A model generated the notes under the pieces. The model was not told where the DNA came from. It saw only the letters and a program-made list of their open reading frames with translations, and searched no databases. A stretch of DNA of 64,000 nt from Paractinoplanes pyxinae (GTDB taxonomy: Bacteria > Actinomycetota > Actinomycetes > Mycobacteriales > Micromonosporaceae): the NCBI RefSeq assembly GCF_026626335.1, contig NZ_JAPNTZ010000014.1:235985-299984 (forward strand), in the 5' to 3' direction. Of the stretch, positions 52,639 to 60,704 are shown piece by piece. Numbering within the stretch: the first letter of the stretch is position 1; each line of letters starts with the position of its first letter. The translations under genes were made by a program, and so were the position numbers.

Positions 52639-54762
52639 ATGGAGATCGAGCGTCGTCTGTGGTCGTCCGAGCCGGCTCGGGAATGGCTCGAGGCGTATCC
52701 GCTCGGCAACGGGCGGCTGGGCGCGATGGTGTACGGCACGCCGGGGCGCGAACACCTGCAGCTGAACGACGGCACGGCGTGGTCGGGCAGCCCGTCCAGC
52801 GAGCGCGAGAACAGCCGCATCGATCCGTCGGTGGCGGCCGAGGCTCTGGAGGTCGCGCGGGCGGCGCTGAGGAACGGCGATCCGGTCGAGGCCGACCGCC
52901 GGGTGCGAGCGGTGCAGGGCGGCTGGTCGCAGGCCTATCTGCCCTTCGCCGACCTATACGTGTCGACCGGCGACGGCGAGGTCACGGAGTACCACCGCGA
53001 GCTCGATCTGGGAACCGCCACCCATCGCGTCCGCTACAGGTTGGGCGGCAATCCGATCGTCCAGCGGTGTTTCGTCTCGCAGCCCGACGGGGTGCTGGTG
53101 CTCGTGATCGAGTCGGGCGAGCCGATCGGCATCTCGTGGTCGCTGTCGTCGCCGCTGCGGGTGCTGGGCGAAGGGGACGACTGGTTGACCGTGCGGCTGC
53201 CCAGCGATATGCCGCCGCCGCACGAGCCGGACCTGTCTCCGGTCTGGGGCCCGGACGCCTTGCAGGGAGCCGTGGTGGGGCGGGTCCGGCACGACGGGCG
53301 CCGGTTCGAGCTGATCCTGGCCACCGAGACGACCTTCGACGGCATCGGGCGGGAACCGCGCGGGGATGCGGGTTCGGCGCGGCGGCGGGCCACGGAACGC
53401 GTCGATCGGGCCTTCGAACGGGGTGTCACCGAATTGACCGGGCGCCACGTTCAGGCGTACGGGGAAAGGTTCTGGCGCACCAAGCTGGAGCTGCCCACGC
53501 ATCCGGAAGCCGCGCGGCTCTTCCACTACGGCCGCTACCTGGCGATCAGTTCGTCGGCGCCGGGTGGGCTGCCCGCGACGCTGCAGGGGCTGTGGAACGA
53601 CCAGCTGCGGCCGCCGTGGAGCTCGAACTACACGATCAACGTCAACACCGAGATGAACTACTGGGCAGCCTCGACGGCCGATCTGGGCGAGACCCTGGAA
53701 CCGGTGCTCGATCTGCTGGTCGCGCTGAGCGAGAAGGGTCGCGCCATTGCCCGTACGGTGTATCAGGCGCGCGGCTGGGTCGGGCATCACAACACCGACG
53801 CCTGGGCCTTCTCATCACCGGTCGGGCGTGGGAAAGCCGACCCGGCGTGGGCGTTCTGGCCGATGGGCGGGGTCTGGCTGTGCTGGCTGGTGTTCGACGT
53901 CGAGGACGAGCGGGTGTGGCCGATCCTGCGCGGCGCCGCCGAGTTCTGCCTCGACTGGCTGCCGCAAGGGCTCTCGACCTCACCCGAGAACCATTATCTG
54001 GCACCGTCCGGCGAGGCGGTCGCCGTCGCACAGTCGTCCACTATGGATGCCGCGCTGGTTGCTGGATTGTTCGACGCAGTGCTGCAACGCGGGCCCGCGG
54101 ACGATCCGGTGGTGGCCGAGGTGCGAGCGGTCCGGCCGACGATTCCTGATCCCGTCATTCGGAACGGGCTGATCGAGGAATGGCCGGGGAGCCCACCGCC
54201 CGCCGAGCCGCACCACCGGCACGTCAGCCATCTGGTGTTCGCCTATCCGGGGGACACGCCGGCCGATCCGGAGGTGCGGGCGGCCGTCTCGCGCAGCCTG
54301 GACGCTCGTGGCGACGAGGCGACCGGGTGGTCCCTGGCCTGGAAGCTCGCGCTGCGGGCCCGGCTGCACCAGCCCGAGCACGTGTCCCGGCTGCTCGAAT
54401 TGGTGCTCCGGCCGGCCACCGCCGAGCGGGCCGGGCTCTACCCCAACCTGTTCTCGGCCCACCCGCCGTACCAGATCGACGGGAACCTGGGATACGTTGC
54501 GGCCGTCGCCGAGATGCTGGTGCAGAGCCATTCGGGCATGATCGAGTTGTTGCCGGCCGTTCCGTCGCAGTGGCGGGAGGGGCGGGTGACCGGTCTGATC
54601 GCGCGACCCGGCGTCGCGGTCGACGTGGCCTGGACGACGCAGGACGGCCAGGCACGGGTGACCGAGTACGCGCTGCGGGCCCGCCGCCCGCAGGCCCGCA
54701 CGACCATCACTGTTGTGGTCAACGGCCGCCGGGAGGTCGTGGACCTCAGCTCGGGGGAATGA
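52639..54762 (+). CDS. GH95 alpha-L-fucosidase-type glycoside hydrolase
   Basis: A 707-residue cytoplasmic GH95 enzyme. The N-terminal beta domain begins with WLEAYPLGNGRLGAMVYG and LNDGTAWSG, hallmarks of the family. The alpha/alpha barrel has GLPATLQGLWND, SSNYTINVNTEMNYW (catalytic Asn/Asp region) and GWVGHHNTDAW with the catalytic His. HVSHLVFAYPG and SGMIELLPAVPSQW complete it. GH95 members remove alpha-1,2-linked L-fucose (or L-galactose). It has no signal peptide, so the substrate must be imported. It overlaps the beta-galactosidase start by 4 bp. Confidence 0.92.
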   Translation: MEIERRLWSSEPAREWLEAYPLGNGRLGAMVYGTPGREHLQLNDGTAWSGSPSSERENSRIDPSVAAEALEVARAALRNGDPVEADRRVRAVQGGWSQAYLPFADLYVSTGDGEVTEYHRELDLGTATHRVRYRLGGNPIVQRCFVSQPDGVLVLVIESGEPIGISWSLSSPLRVLGEGDDWLTVRLPSDMPPPHEPDLSPVWGPDALQGAVVGRVRHDGRRFELILATETTFDGIGREPRGDAGSARRRATERVDRAFERGVTELTGRHVQAYGERFWRTKLELPTHPEAARLFHYGRYLAISSSAPGGLPATLQGLWNDQLRPPWSSNYTINVNTEMNYWAASTADLGETLEPVLDLLVALSEKGRAIARTVYQARGWVGHHNTDAWAFSSPVGRGKADPAWAFWPMGGVWLCWLVFDVEDERVWPILRGAAEFCLDWLPQGLSTSPENHYLAPSGEAVAVAQSSTMDAALVAGLFDAVLQRGPADDPVVAEVRAVRPTIPDPVIRNGLIEEWPGSPPPAEPHHRHVSHLVFAYPGDTPADPEVRAAVSRSLDARGDEATGWSLAWKLALRARLHQPEHVSRLLELVLRPATAERAGLYPNLFSAHPPYQIDGNLGYVAAVAEMLVQSHSGMIELLPAVPSQWREGRVTGLIARPGVAVDVAWTTQDGQARVTEYALRARRPQARTTITVVVNGRREVVDLSSGE

Positions 54763-57365
54763 TGACGGAACTGTTCGAAGTCATCGAGCCGCCGGTGGGC
54801 GCGCTGCCGGCGCGGGCGCGGCTGCGCTCCGACGCGGGCGTGCTGTCCCTCGACGGTACGTGGCAATTCTTCTGGTCCCCGACGGCCGACACCGGCAAGG
54901 ATCCGGCCGACCCGGGCACGACCTGGGACACGCTCCCGGTGCCGTCCCATTGGCAACTGCACGGGTACGGGTCACCCGCTTATACGAACGTCCGCTTCCC
55001 CTTCCCGGTCGATCCGCCGTACGTTCCCGAAGCGAACCCGACCGGCGAGTACCGCCGCATCGTGCGCCGTCCCAGAGACTGGCGCGGTGGACGCGTCCTG
55101 TTGCGCTTCGACGGCGTCGACTCGTGGTTCCAGGTGTGGGTCAACGGTGAGGAGGTCGGGCGGGCCTCGGGCAGCCGGCTCACCGTCGAGTTCGACGTGA
55201 CCGAGCAGCTGACCGGCGGCGACGACGTGCTGGCGGTGCGGGTGCATCAGTGGAGTTTCGGCAGCTACGTCGAGGATCAGGACCAGTGGTGGCTGTCCGG
55301 GATCTTCCGCTCGGTGGCGCTGCTGCACCGGCCCGAAGGCGGCATCGACGACCTGTTCGTGGTGGCGGCGGGCGACGGCTCGCTGTCGGTCACCGCGCCG
55401 GTGCCGGTGCGGTGGTCGCTGGACGCCACGGACATCCAGCCGTGGTCGGCCGAAAAACCGGCTCTGTACCGGCTGTCCGTGAGCACGGACGCCGAGACCG
55501 TGTCGCTCGACATCGGGTTCCGGACGGTCAGCATCGACGGCGATCGGCTGCTGCTCAACGGCGCCCCGCTGGTGTTCCGCGGCGTCAACCGGCACGACAT
55601 CGACGCGCGTACGGGCCGGGCTGTTTCGCGTGCCCGCATGGAGCACGACGTCGCGCTGATGAAGAAGCACAACATCAACGCCGTACGCACGAGCCACTAC
55701 CCGCCCGACCCGTACTTCCTGTCCTTGTGCGACCGGCAAGGGTTGTATGTGATCGAGGAGTGCGACATCGAGACGCACGGCTTCCAACTGGTCGGCTGGC
55801 GGGGCAATCCGTCCGACGACCCGGCGTGGGCCGACGTGTACCTCGACCGGATGCGGCGCATGGTCGAGCGGGACAAGAACGCGCCCAGCGTGGTGATGTG
55901 GTCGCTCGGCAACGAGGCGGGATGGGGGCGCAATCTGGCCGCCAACGCCGCTTGGACGAAGGGGCGCGACTCGACCCGGCCGATCCACTACGAGGCCGAC
56001 GAGGAAGGTGTGAGCGTCGACGTCTACAGCCGCATGTATCCCACGTACGAGAAATTGGAGGCGATCGGGCAGGGCCTCGGGCCGGCCCCTGAGCTGCCGA
56101 TGATCATGTGCGAGTACGGGCACGCCATGGGCAACGGGCCGGGCGGGCTGGCCGACTACGAGGCGATCATCGACGCGTACCCGCGGATCGCCGGGGGCTT
56201 CATCTGGGAGTGGGCCGACCACGGGCTGCTGCGCGACGGCTCCTACCGCTACGGCGGCGACTTCGGCGAGCCGGTGCACGACGGGTCGTTCGTCATCGAC
56301 GGGCTGATCTTTCCCGACCGTACGCCGTCACCGGGCCTGACCGAGCTGGCGGCGATCAAGACGCCGGTGCGCCTGAGCTTCGACGGCGACGACCTGTTCA
56401 TCGAGAACCGCTGGAGCTTCACCGACACCGCGGACGTCGTGTTCGCGGCGGCGGGCGAAAACCTTGACGTGCCGGTGATTCCGCCGCTCTCGTCCTACCG
56501 CCTGACCGGCGTGCACTCGGATGTGACCGCCACCCATGACGGGCGTGTGCTGTCGCGGGCGCGGCGGCCTCCTTCGGTGGTCGCGGCTGTGGTTCGGGCC
56601 GGGCGGTCGATCCCACGTCCTGACCGCTTGGGACCGTTCCCGTTGGCCGGGCTCACGCTGGACGCCTGGCGGGCGCCGACCGAGAACGACCGCTTCCCGG
56701 GCTGGGACGGCGAGGTGTCGATGGAGGAGCAGTGGCGGGCGGCCGGACTCGACCGGCTGGTGTTCTCGCCGGGGCGAGGGCGGTATCAGCCGGCCGGGCT
56801 CGACAGCGGCTTCGAGGTCGACTGTCGGTGGTCGGAAGCCGGCGGTGGGATCCGGCTCGAGGTCGACATCGCTCGACTGGGGGAGTGGCAGCTGCCGTTG
56901 CCGCGGCTGGGGATAGCTCTCGCTCTGCGGACTCCGGATCCCGGCTCGGTGGTTTTCGAATGGCTCGGGCTGGGGCCGGGCGAGTCCTACCCCGATTCGC
57001 GGGCGGGCGTCTGGCACGGCGAGCACCGGATGAGCGTGCGGGAGGCGCAGACGCCGTACGTGGTCCCGCAAGAGAACGGCAACCGCTCCGAGGTGACCCG
57101 GATGAGCCTCGCCGTGCCTTCGGGGAAGCTCGAGATCGCCGGTGATTCGCCCTTCGATGCGGCTGTGCGGCCGTGGTCAACTGCTGCGCTCGAGAACGCG
57201 CGGCATGCCGACGAGCTGGTCGAGGGGGATGTGCTGTGGGTGCATCTTGCAGCCGGGGTGACCGGGCTGGGTTCGGCGTCGTGCGGGCCGGCCGTGCGTC
57301 CAGCGGCCCGATTTCAGGCGGCCCGGGTGCGGCTCGCGTTCGTCTTCACGACGCTCACTTCGTAG
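54759..57365 (+). CDS. lacZ: GH2 beta-galactosidase
   Basis: An 868-residue LacZ-type enzyme. Sugar-binding domain: PVPSHWQLHGYGSPAYTNV. Catalytic barrel: FRGVNRHDIDARTGRA, RTSHYPPDPYF, acid/base Glu386 in SLGNEAGWG and nucleophile Glu452 in IMCEYGHAMGN. The C-terminal large domain (GPGESYPDSRAG) is shorter than in Escherichia coli LacZ, which has about 1023 residues. ATG 54759 overlaps the GH95 stop (ATGATG), so both are made together. A fucosidase and a beta-galactosidase side by side fit sequential removal of Fuc-alpha-1,2-Gal side chains such as those of xyloglucan. Confidence 0.93.
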   Translation: MMTELFEVIEPPVGALPARARLRSDAGVLSLDGTWQFFWSPTADTGKDPADPGTTWDTLPVPSHWQLHGYGSPAYTNVRFPFPVDPPYVPEANPTGEYRRIVRRPRDWRGGRVLLRFDGVDSWFQVWVNGEEVGRASGSRLTVEFDVTEQLTGGDDVLAVRVHQWSFGSYVEDQDQWWLSGIFRSVALLHRPEGGIDDLFVVAAGDGSLSVTAPVPVRWSLDATDIQPWSAEKPALYRLSVSTDAETVSLDIGFRTVSIDGDRLLLNGAPLVFRGVNRHDIDARTGRAVSRARMEHDVALMKKHNINAVRTSHYPPDPYFLSLCDRQGLYVIEECDIETHGFQLVGWRGNPSDDPAWADVYLDRMRRMVERDKNAPSVVMWSLGNEAGWGRNLAANAAWTKGRDSTRPIHYEADEEGVSVDVYSRMYPTYEKLEAIGQGLGPAPELPMIMCEYGHAMGNGPGGLADYEAIIDAYPRIAGGFIWEWADHGLLRDGSYRYGGDFGEPVHDGSFVIDGLIFPDRTPSPGLTELAAIKTPVRLSFDGDDLFIENRWSFTDTADVVFAAAGENLDVPVIPPLSSYRLTGVHSDVTATHDGRVLSRARRPPSVVAAVVRAGRSIPRPDRLGPFPLAGLTLDAWRAPTENDRFPGWDGEVSMEEQWRAAGLDRLVFSPGRGRYQPAGLDSGFEVDCRWSEAGGGIRLEVDIARLGEWQLPLPRLGIALALRTPDPGSVVFEWLGLGPGESYPDSRAGVWHGEHRMSVREAQTPYVVPQENGNRSEVTRMSLAVPSGKLEIAGDSPFDAAVRPWSTAALENARHADELVEGDVLWVHLAAGVTGLGSASCGPAVRPAARFQAARVRLAFVFTTLTS

Positions 57366-57420
57366 CAGGGCCTGGCCGGCTGCTGTCGCGGTGGCGTGGC
57401 CGGGTCTGAGCTCGCTCGGC

Positions 57421-57513
57421 TGGTGATGTCGAGGTCGGCGTTCCTGGCTCGCTGCCTGGTGAGGCGTGGGCCAGCCGCTGCGGGCGGACGGTCATCGGAT
57501 CCGGTCGAGCTGC
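57421..57513 (-). repeat. Decayed duplicate of the SIS gene 3' end
   Basis: Bases 57421-57513 align with 57593-57684, the C-terminal codons of the SIS gene, at roughly 80 percent identity by eye with two small gaps. Shared blocks include GAGGTCGGCGTT, GGCTCGCTG, GGTCATCGG and GGTCGAGC. The copy has lost the reading frame. Spacing between copies is about 172 bp. Confidence 0.85.
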
Positions 57514-57557
57514 GTCCTTGTGATGGCCGCGTTCGGGCGTCCGCGGCGTTGTGGGGC

Positions 57558-58496
57558 TCAGCTTGGCCAGAGGTCGGGGTCGGCCCAGGCGCCGGTGATG
57601 GCGAGGTCGGCGTTCTGGGCTCGCTGGCGGGCGAAACGCAATGCCAGGCGTTGCAGGCGGGCGGTCATCGGGATCTGGTCGAGCAGAGTCGAGCCGGTGG
57701 TGAACTCGGTGCTGAAGGTGGCCACCTGCAAGCGTTCGAGCACGGCCGCGTGGCGGATCGCGGTGGTGAGTTCGTCGGCGTCGGCCGTGGGCTGCAGCAC
57801 CAGGAGGGTGTCGGCGGCCGTGTAGGGGACGGCGCCGCCGTGCAGTAGGCGGTCGGGATCGAAGCCCTCGCACAGGATCCGGGCGCCCTCGCGAATCTTC
57901 AAGGCGCCCTCGCGAGCGGTCACCGACCACGGGCCCGGCCCGACGATGGCCATCGCGCGGGCCGGCGCGGGCACCTCGCCGGGCTCGTCGTCGAGCAGAC
58001 CGGCGACCGTCTCGACAGCCTGCGGGCCGCCGGGAGCGCCCAGGTGGTGGACGATCTGGGCGAGCACGGTCAGGGCCGTGGTGTAGCTGACCGTGTACGT
58101 CTCGGAGGTCTCGGCCACCGGCGTCCGCACGGCTTCCGGCCAGTCGATGTCCGGGCCGGTGACCGAGACGAGGGGAAGTCCCGCTTCGAGCGCGATGAGG
58201 CGACTGCGCTTTGCGTACGCCGTCTTGCCGGTATGGGTGATGACGACGGCCGCATCGCTGTCGCGTAGGAGGTCGCGGCTGAACGCGTTGGCGGCGACCC
58301 ACCGTGCGTCGTGGCCGGCCGCGGACAGTTCGGCCGCGCCCAGCTCCGCCGCGTGCAGGCTGGTGCCGGTGCCGACCAGCCAGATGCGACGGGCCCCGGC
58401 CAGCCGATCGGCCGCCGGGGCGGTGAGGGCCGGGTCAGCGAGGCTCCGGATCGCCTCCGGTTGCGCCGCGATCATGCGTTCGAGCTGTGCGGTCAT
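57558..58496 (-). CDS. Double-SIS-domain sugar isomerase-like protein
   Basis: A 312-residue protein with two SIS domains like the isomerase half of GlmS but without the amidotransferase part. Domain 1: IWLVGTGTSLHAAELGA and a weak second Ser motif VVITHTGKTAYAK. Domain 2: AIVGPGPWSVTAREGALKIREGA, where the GxAxEGALKxxE pattern of GlmS/AgaS is recognisable. It probably binds or isomerises an aminosugar phosphate, or acts as a sugar-phosphate-sensing deaminase. Its 5' end overlaps the MarR gene by 62 bp. Confidence 0.83.
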   Translation of the reverse strand: MTAQLERMIAAQPEAIRSLADPALTAPAADRLAGARRIWLVGTGTSLHAAELGAAELSAAGHDARWVAANAFSRDLLRDSDAAVVITHTGKTAYAKRSRLIALEAGLPLVSVTGPDIDWPEAVRTPVAETSETYTVSYTTALTVLAQIVHHLGAPGGPQAVETVAGLLDDEPGEVPAPARAMAIVGPGPWSVTAREGALKIREGARILCEGFDPDRLLHGGAVPYTAADTLLVLQPTADADELTTAIRHAAVLERLQVATFSTEFTTGSTLLDQIPMTARLQRLALRFARQRAQNADLAITGAWADPDLWPS

Positions 58497-58944
58497 GAAG
58501 GCCCTCCCGGTCGCCGTGGTGATCGACGAGGATCGTAAGCAGATCGCTCAGCTGCGCGCGCTGGTCGCCGGTGAGCGGCGCCAGAACTTCGTCCTCGACA
58601 TCGGCCAGCAACTTGTCGAGCGCGCGCAGCCGACGACGGCCGGCGGCAGTTATCCGTACGAGATTGCGGCGTTTGTCGGCGGGGTCGGGCGCGCGTTCCA
58701 CTTCGCCGCGGCCGGTCAGCTCGTTCAGGACGGCGACCAGATCACTGCGGTAGACGCGGGTGAGATCGCTCAGCCGGCTCTGACTCGCCGCGCCGAACTC
58801 ATCCAGCGTGGCCAGCACGGCAAAGTGCCACTTGCGCGCCCCGACCCGGCCCAGCTCTTCGTTGACCCGCCGATCGGAATGCATGGCGGCCAGCCCGAGC
58901 AGACGTGTCCGCATGTTCCGCAACCGTGCGGCGCCCTCTTCCAC
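58435..58944 (-). CDS. MarR-family transcriptional regulator
   Basis: A 169-residue winged-helix regulator. ARKWHFAVLATLDEFGAASQ leads into the recognition helix region LTRVYRSDLVAVLNELTGRGEVERAPDPADKR, the typical MarR wing, followed by the dimerisation helix RLRALDKLLADVEDEVLAPL. The last 25 residues are encoded by sequence shared with the SIS gene start and are not conserved. GTG 58944 is the start used; ATG 58914 is an alternative. Twin palindromes upstream are its probable operator. Confidence 0.88.
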   Translation of the reverse strand: MEEGAARLRNMRTRLLGLAAMHSDRRVNEELGRVGARKWHFAVLATLDEFGAASQSRLSDLTRVYRSDLVAVLNELTGRGEVERAPDPADKRRNLVRITAAGRRRLRALDKLLADVEDEVLAPLTGDQRAQLSDLLTILVDHHGDREGLHDRTARTHDRGATGGDPEPR

Positions 58945-58963
58945 GCCGTAACCGTAGCACTTG

Positions 58964-59009
58964 CGTTAGTCCCACTAACGACCTACGGTCAGCGTTAGTC
59001 CCACTAACG
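58964..59009. promoter_or_regulatory. Twin MarR operator (two identical 17-bp palindromes)
   Basis: CGTTAGTCCCACTAACG occurs at 58964-58980 and again, identically, at 58993-59009, 29 bp apart. Each has perfect 7-bp arms around CCC. They lie between two divergent MarR-type genes, 20 bp from one start and 15 bp from the other, and so can control both. Confidence 0.85.
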
Positions 59010-59023
59010 ATGAGGAGAGTTCC

Positions 59024-59584
59024 ATGATGACTATCCCGTTCGGTGCCCAGCTGATCGGCCGCACCGAGAAGGCCCTCAACGCCCTGCTGGACCAGGCTCT
59101 GCAAGGCACTGGCCTGACCGAACCGCAGTGGGTCGCTTTGACCCTGACAGCCACCAGAACGCCCACCGCCGCCGCAACATCAGACGACGCTGCTTTTGCC
59201 TCCGAGCCCGTCGTTCCTGGCGCATCCCTTGCTCCTGAACACACTCCGCCCATGGCGTCCCGCATAGGCGGGCCGGGCAGCAATCCCGAAGTAGTCGGGC
59301 AGTTCCCCGCGGACCTGATCGCACGAATCGCCGAGGCGCTACGCGTGGGCGAACCAGCCGCGCGTGAACGTCTCGCCGAACTGGCCGGGGCCGGCCTGGT
59401 GCACACAACGTCCGGCGGCGCAGTCGAGCCGACCGAGCGCGGACTCGCCCTGTGGCAAGACGTGCGCGCCCAAGTCATGCGTCTTACCGACAAGCTTTGG
59501 GGCGACGTGCCCGAGGCGGACCGGGCAGCGGCCGGCCGGGTGCTGAACGTTGTTCTTGCTCGCGCCGGAGCCCTGCTGTCGTAG
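59024..59584 (+). CDS. MarR-like winged-helix protein with a central insertion
   Basis: A 186-residue protein. The first 45 residues (FGAQLIGRTEKALNALLDQA, GLTEPQWVALTLT) and the last 85 (AARERLAELAGAGLVHTT, VEPTERGLALWQDV, RVLNVVLARAGAL) fit a MarR-type regulator. Residues about 46-95 are a Pro/Ala/Ser-rich stretch (TPTAAATSDDAAFASEPVVP) that interrupts the DNA-binding half between its first helices. It is probably an acquired insertion; the protein may have lost DNA binding. GAGGAGAG precedes ATG 59024. It is divergent from the other MarR gene across the twin operator, so it is likely part of the regulon. Confidence 0.75.
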   Translation: MMTIPFGAQLIGRTEKALNALLDQALQGTGLTEPQWVALTLTATRTPTAAATSDDAAFASEPVVPGASLAPEHTPPMASRIGGPGSNPEVVGQFPADLIARIAEALRVGEPAARERLAELAGAGLVHTTSGGAVEPTERGLALWQDVRAQVMRLTDKLWGDVPEADRAAAGRVLNVVLARAGALLS

Positions 59585-59687
59585 ACAGTCGGCCTGGCGT
59601 CTTCTGACTGCACCACGCCCGGCCGGTTGCCTTGATGCAGCTCAGCCGCAGTCGGCTGACGTGGCATACCCCAGTTAAGATCCGCGA

Positions 59688-60116
59688 ATGACCGCCATGA
59701 CGACCCGTCTCAACGTGCCGACAGCCGGACGCCGTCGCGCCGGCGGGTGGGTGCTGGTGGCCGCCGAGTTCGGTTTCACCGCGCTGTACGCCGTCTGTTT
59801 CTACCTGGCCTTGGCCCGCGCCGCCGAGCTGACCGGTCACTGGTACATCCCGTCGCAGAACGACAGTTTCACCGCCGAGCTCGACATCACCGGAAGCTGG
59901 CCGTGGGCGGCTTTAGTGATGGCGGTGGTGTCGAGCGGCTTCATGGTCGCCGTGCTGGCCTTCTTCGTCTCGTTGATCGTCCTGCTGAGCGGCTACGCCA
60001 AGGGCCACCGCCGGCTGACGGTTGCCTTGATCGCCTCCACCGTCACGATGGTGCTCCTGCTCGTAGCCACCCTCACCCCGGCCGCGACCTCGGTCTCCGG
60101 CTGGCTGCTCGACTGA
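59688..60116 (+). CDS. Membrane protein of unknown function (three helices)
   Basis: A 142-residue protein with three hydrophobic segments: GWVLVAAEFGFTALYAVCFY, ALVMAVVSSGFMVAVLAFFV and LTVALIASTVTMVLLLVATL, separated by an extracytoplasmic loop with HWYIPSQNDSFTAELDITG. I recognise no named family. ATG 59688 or 59697 may be the start. The plus-strand frames that continue through the repeats downstream are unrelated artefacts. Confidence 0.75.
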   Translation: MTAMTTRLNVPTAGRRRAGGWVLVAAEFGFTALYAVCFYLALARAAELTGHWYIPSQNDSFTAELDITGSWPWAALVMAVVSSGFMVAVLAFFVSLIVLLSGYAKGHRRLTVALIASTVTMVLLLVATLTPAATSVSGWLLD

Positions 60117-60164
60117 CGCCACCCGGCCGCCGCCCGCACAAGCCACCGTCGCGCGTCGATTCAT

Positions 60165-60528
60165 TCGTGCACGTTCGCTCAACACCTGCGCGTTCGCTCA
60201 ACACTTGCGCGTTCGCTCAACTCGCGCAGGGTCGTTCGCTCAACTCGCGCAGGGTCGTTCGCTCAACTCGCGCAGGGTCGTTCGCTCAACTCGCGCAGGG
60301 TCGTTCGCTCAACTCGCGCAGGGTCGTTCAAGTCGTGCGCGTTTGCTCAGGTCGTCTGCGGCCGCTCGAAGTCGTGCGCGTTCGCTCGAAGTCGTGCGCG
60401 TTTGCTCAAGGCGTGCGCGTTCGCTCAAGGCGTGCGCGTTCGCTCAAGGCATGCGCGTTCGCTCAAGGCATGCGCGTTCGCTCAAGGCATGCGCGTTCGC
60501 TCAAGGCATGCGCGTTCGCTCAAGGCAT
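60165..60528 (+). repeat. Clean tandem arrays of 23-bp and 19-bp GTTCGCTCAA units
   Basis: Three parts. 60165-60210: three GTTCGCTCAACAC-type units, degenerate. 60211-60325: five identical 23-bp units GTTCGCTCAACTCGCGCAGG + GTC. 60326-60395: diverged linkers (GTTTGCTCAGG, GTTCGCTCGAAG). 60396-60528: seven 19-bp units GCGCGTTCGCTCAAGGCAT or ...GGCGT. The identity of neighbouring units suggests recent slippage. It fills most of the 588-bp gap before the glucanase. Confidence 0.97.
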
Positions 60529-60601
60529 GCGCGTGTGAACGCTCACAAGCCAGCCAGACTACGAGGCGGGGGCCACCGCTGGCAAGGGCGCTAGCCGAGA
60601 T

Positions 60602-60663
60602 TGGGAGCGCTCCCAGATTTAAGAAAACTTTGATTGACGTCTATGAATTAGGGCGGATAGCGT
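60602..60663 (+). promoter_or_regulatory. CebR-type operator and promoter of the glucanase gene
   Basis: TGGGAGCGCTCCCA (60602-60615) is the perfect 14-bp palindrome bound by CebR-type LacI repressors, which control cellulase genes in streptomycetes and are released by cello-oligosaccharides. A possible promoter follows, TTGACG (60634-60639) and TAGCGT (60658-60663), 18 bp apart. Operator identity is by consensus match; the promoter is inferred. Confidence 0.85.
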
Positions 60664-60704
60664 GCGGCTCCCCTGTTAAGCACGTGTTTCCTCAAGGCGG
60701 ATAG

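Noticed and set aside
50589..54762. A dedicated importer role for the ABC protein next to the fucosidase
   Set aside because: Its fused membrane-ATPase layout is that of exporters, and the palindromic element separates it from the glycosidase genes.
60211..60528. CRISPR array
   Set aside because: The units follow one another directly with no unique spacers, are only 19-23 bp long, and no cas gene is nearby.
59747..60594. Arg/Ser-rich open frames running through the repeat array
   Set aside because: They exist only because the repeat units contain no stop in several frames; there is no start context or family resemblance.
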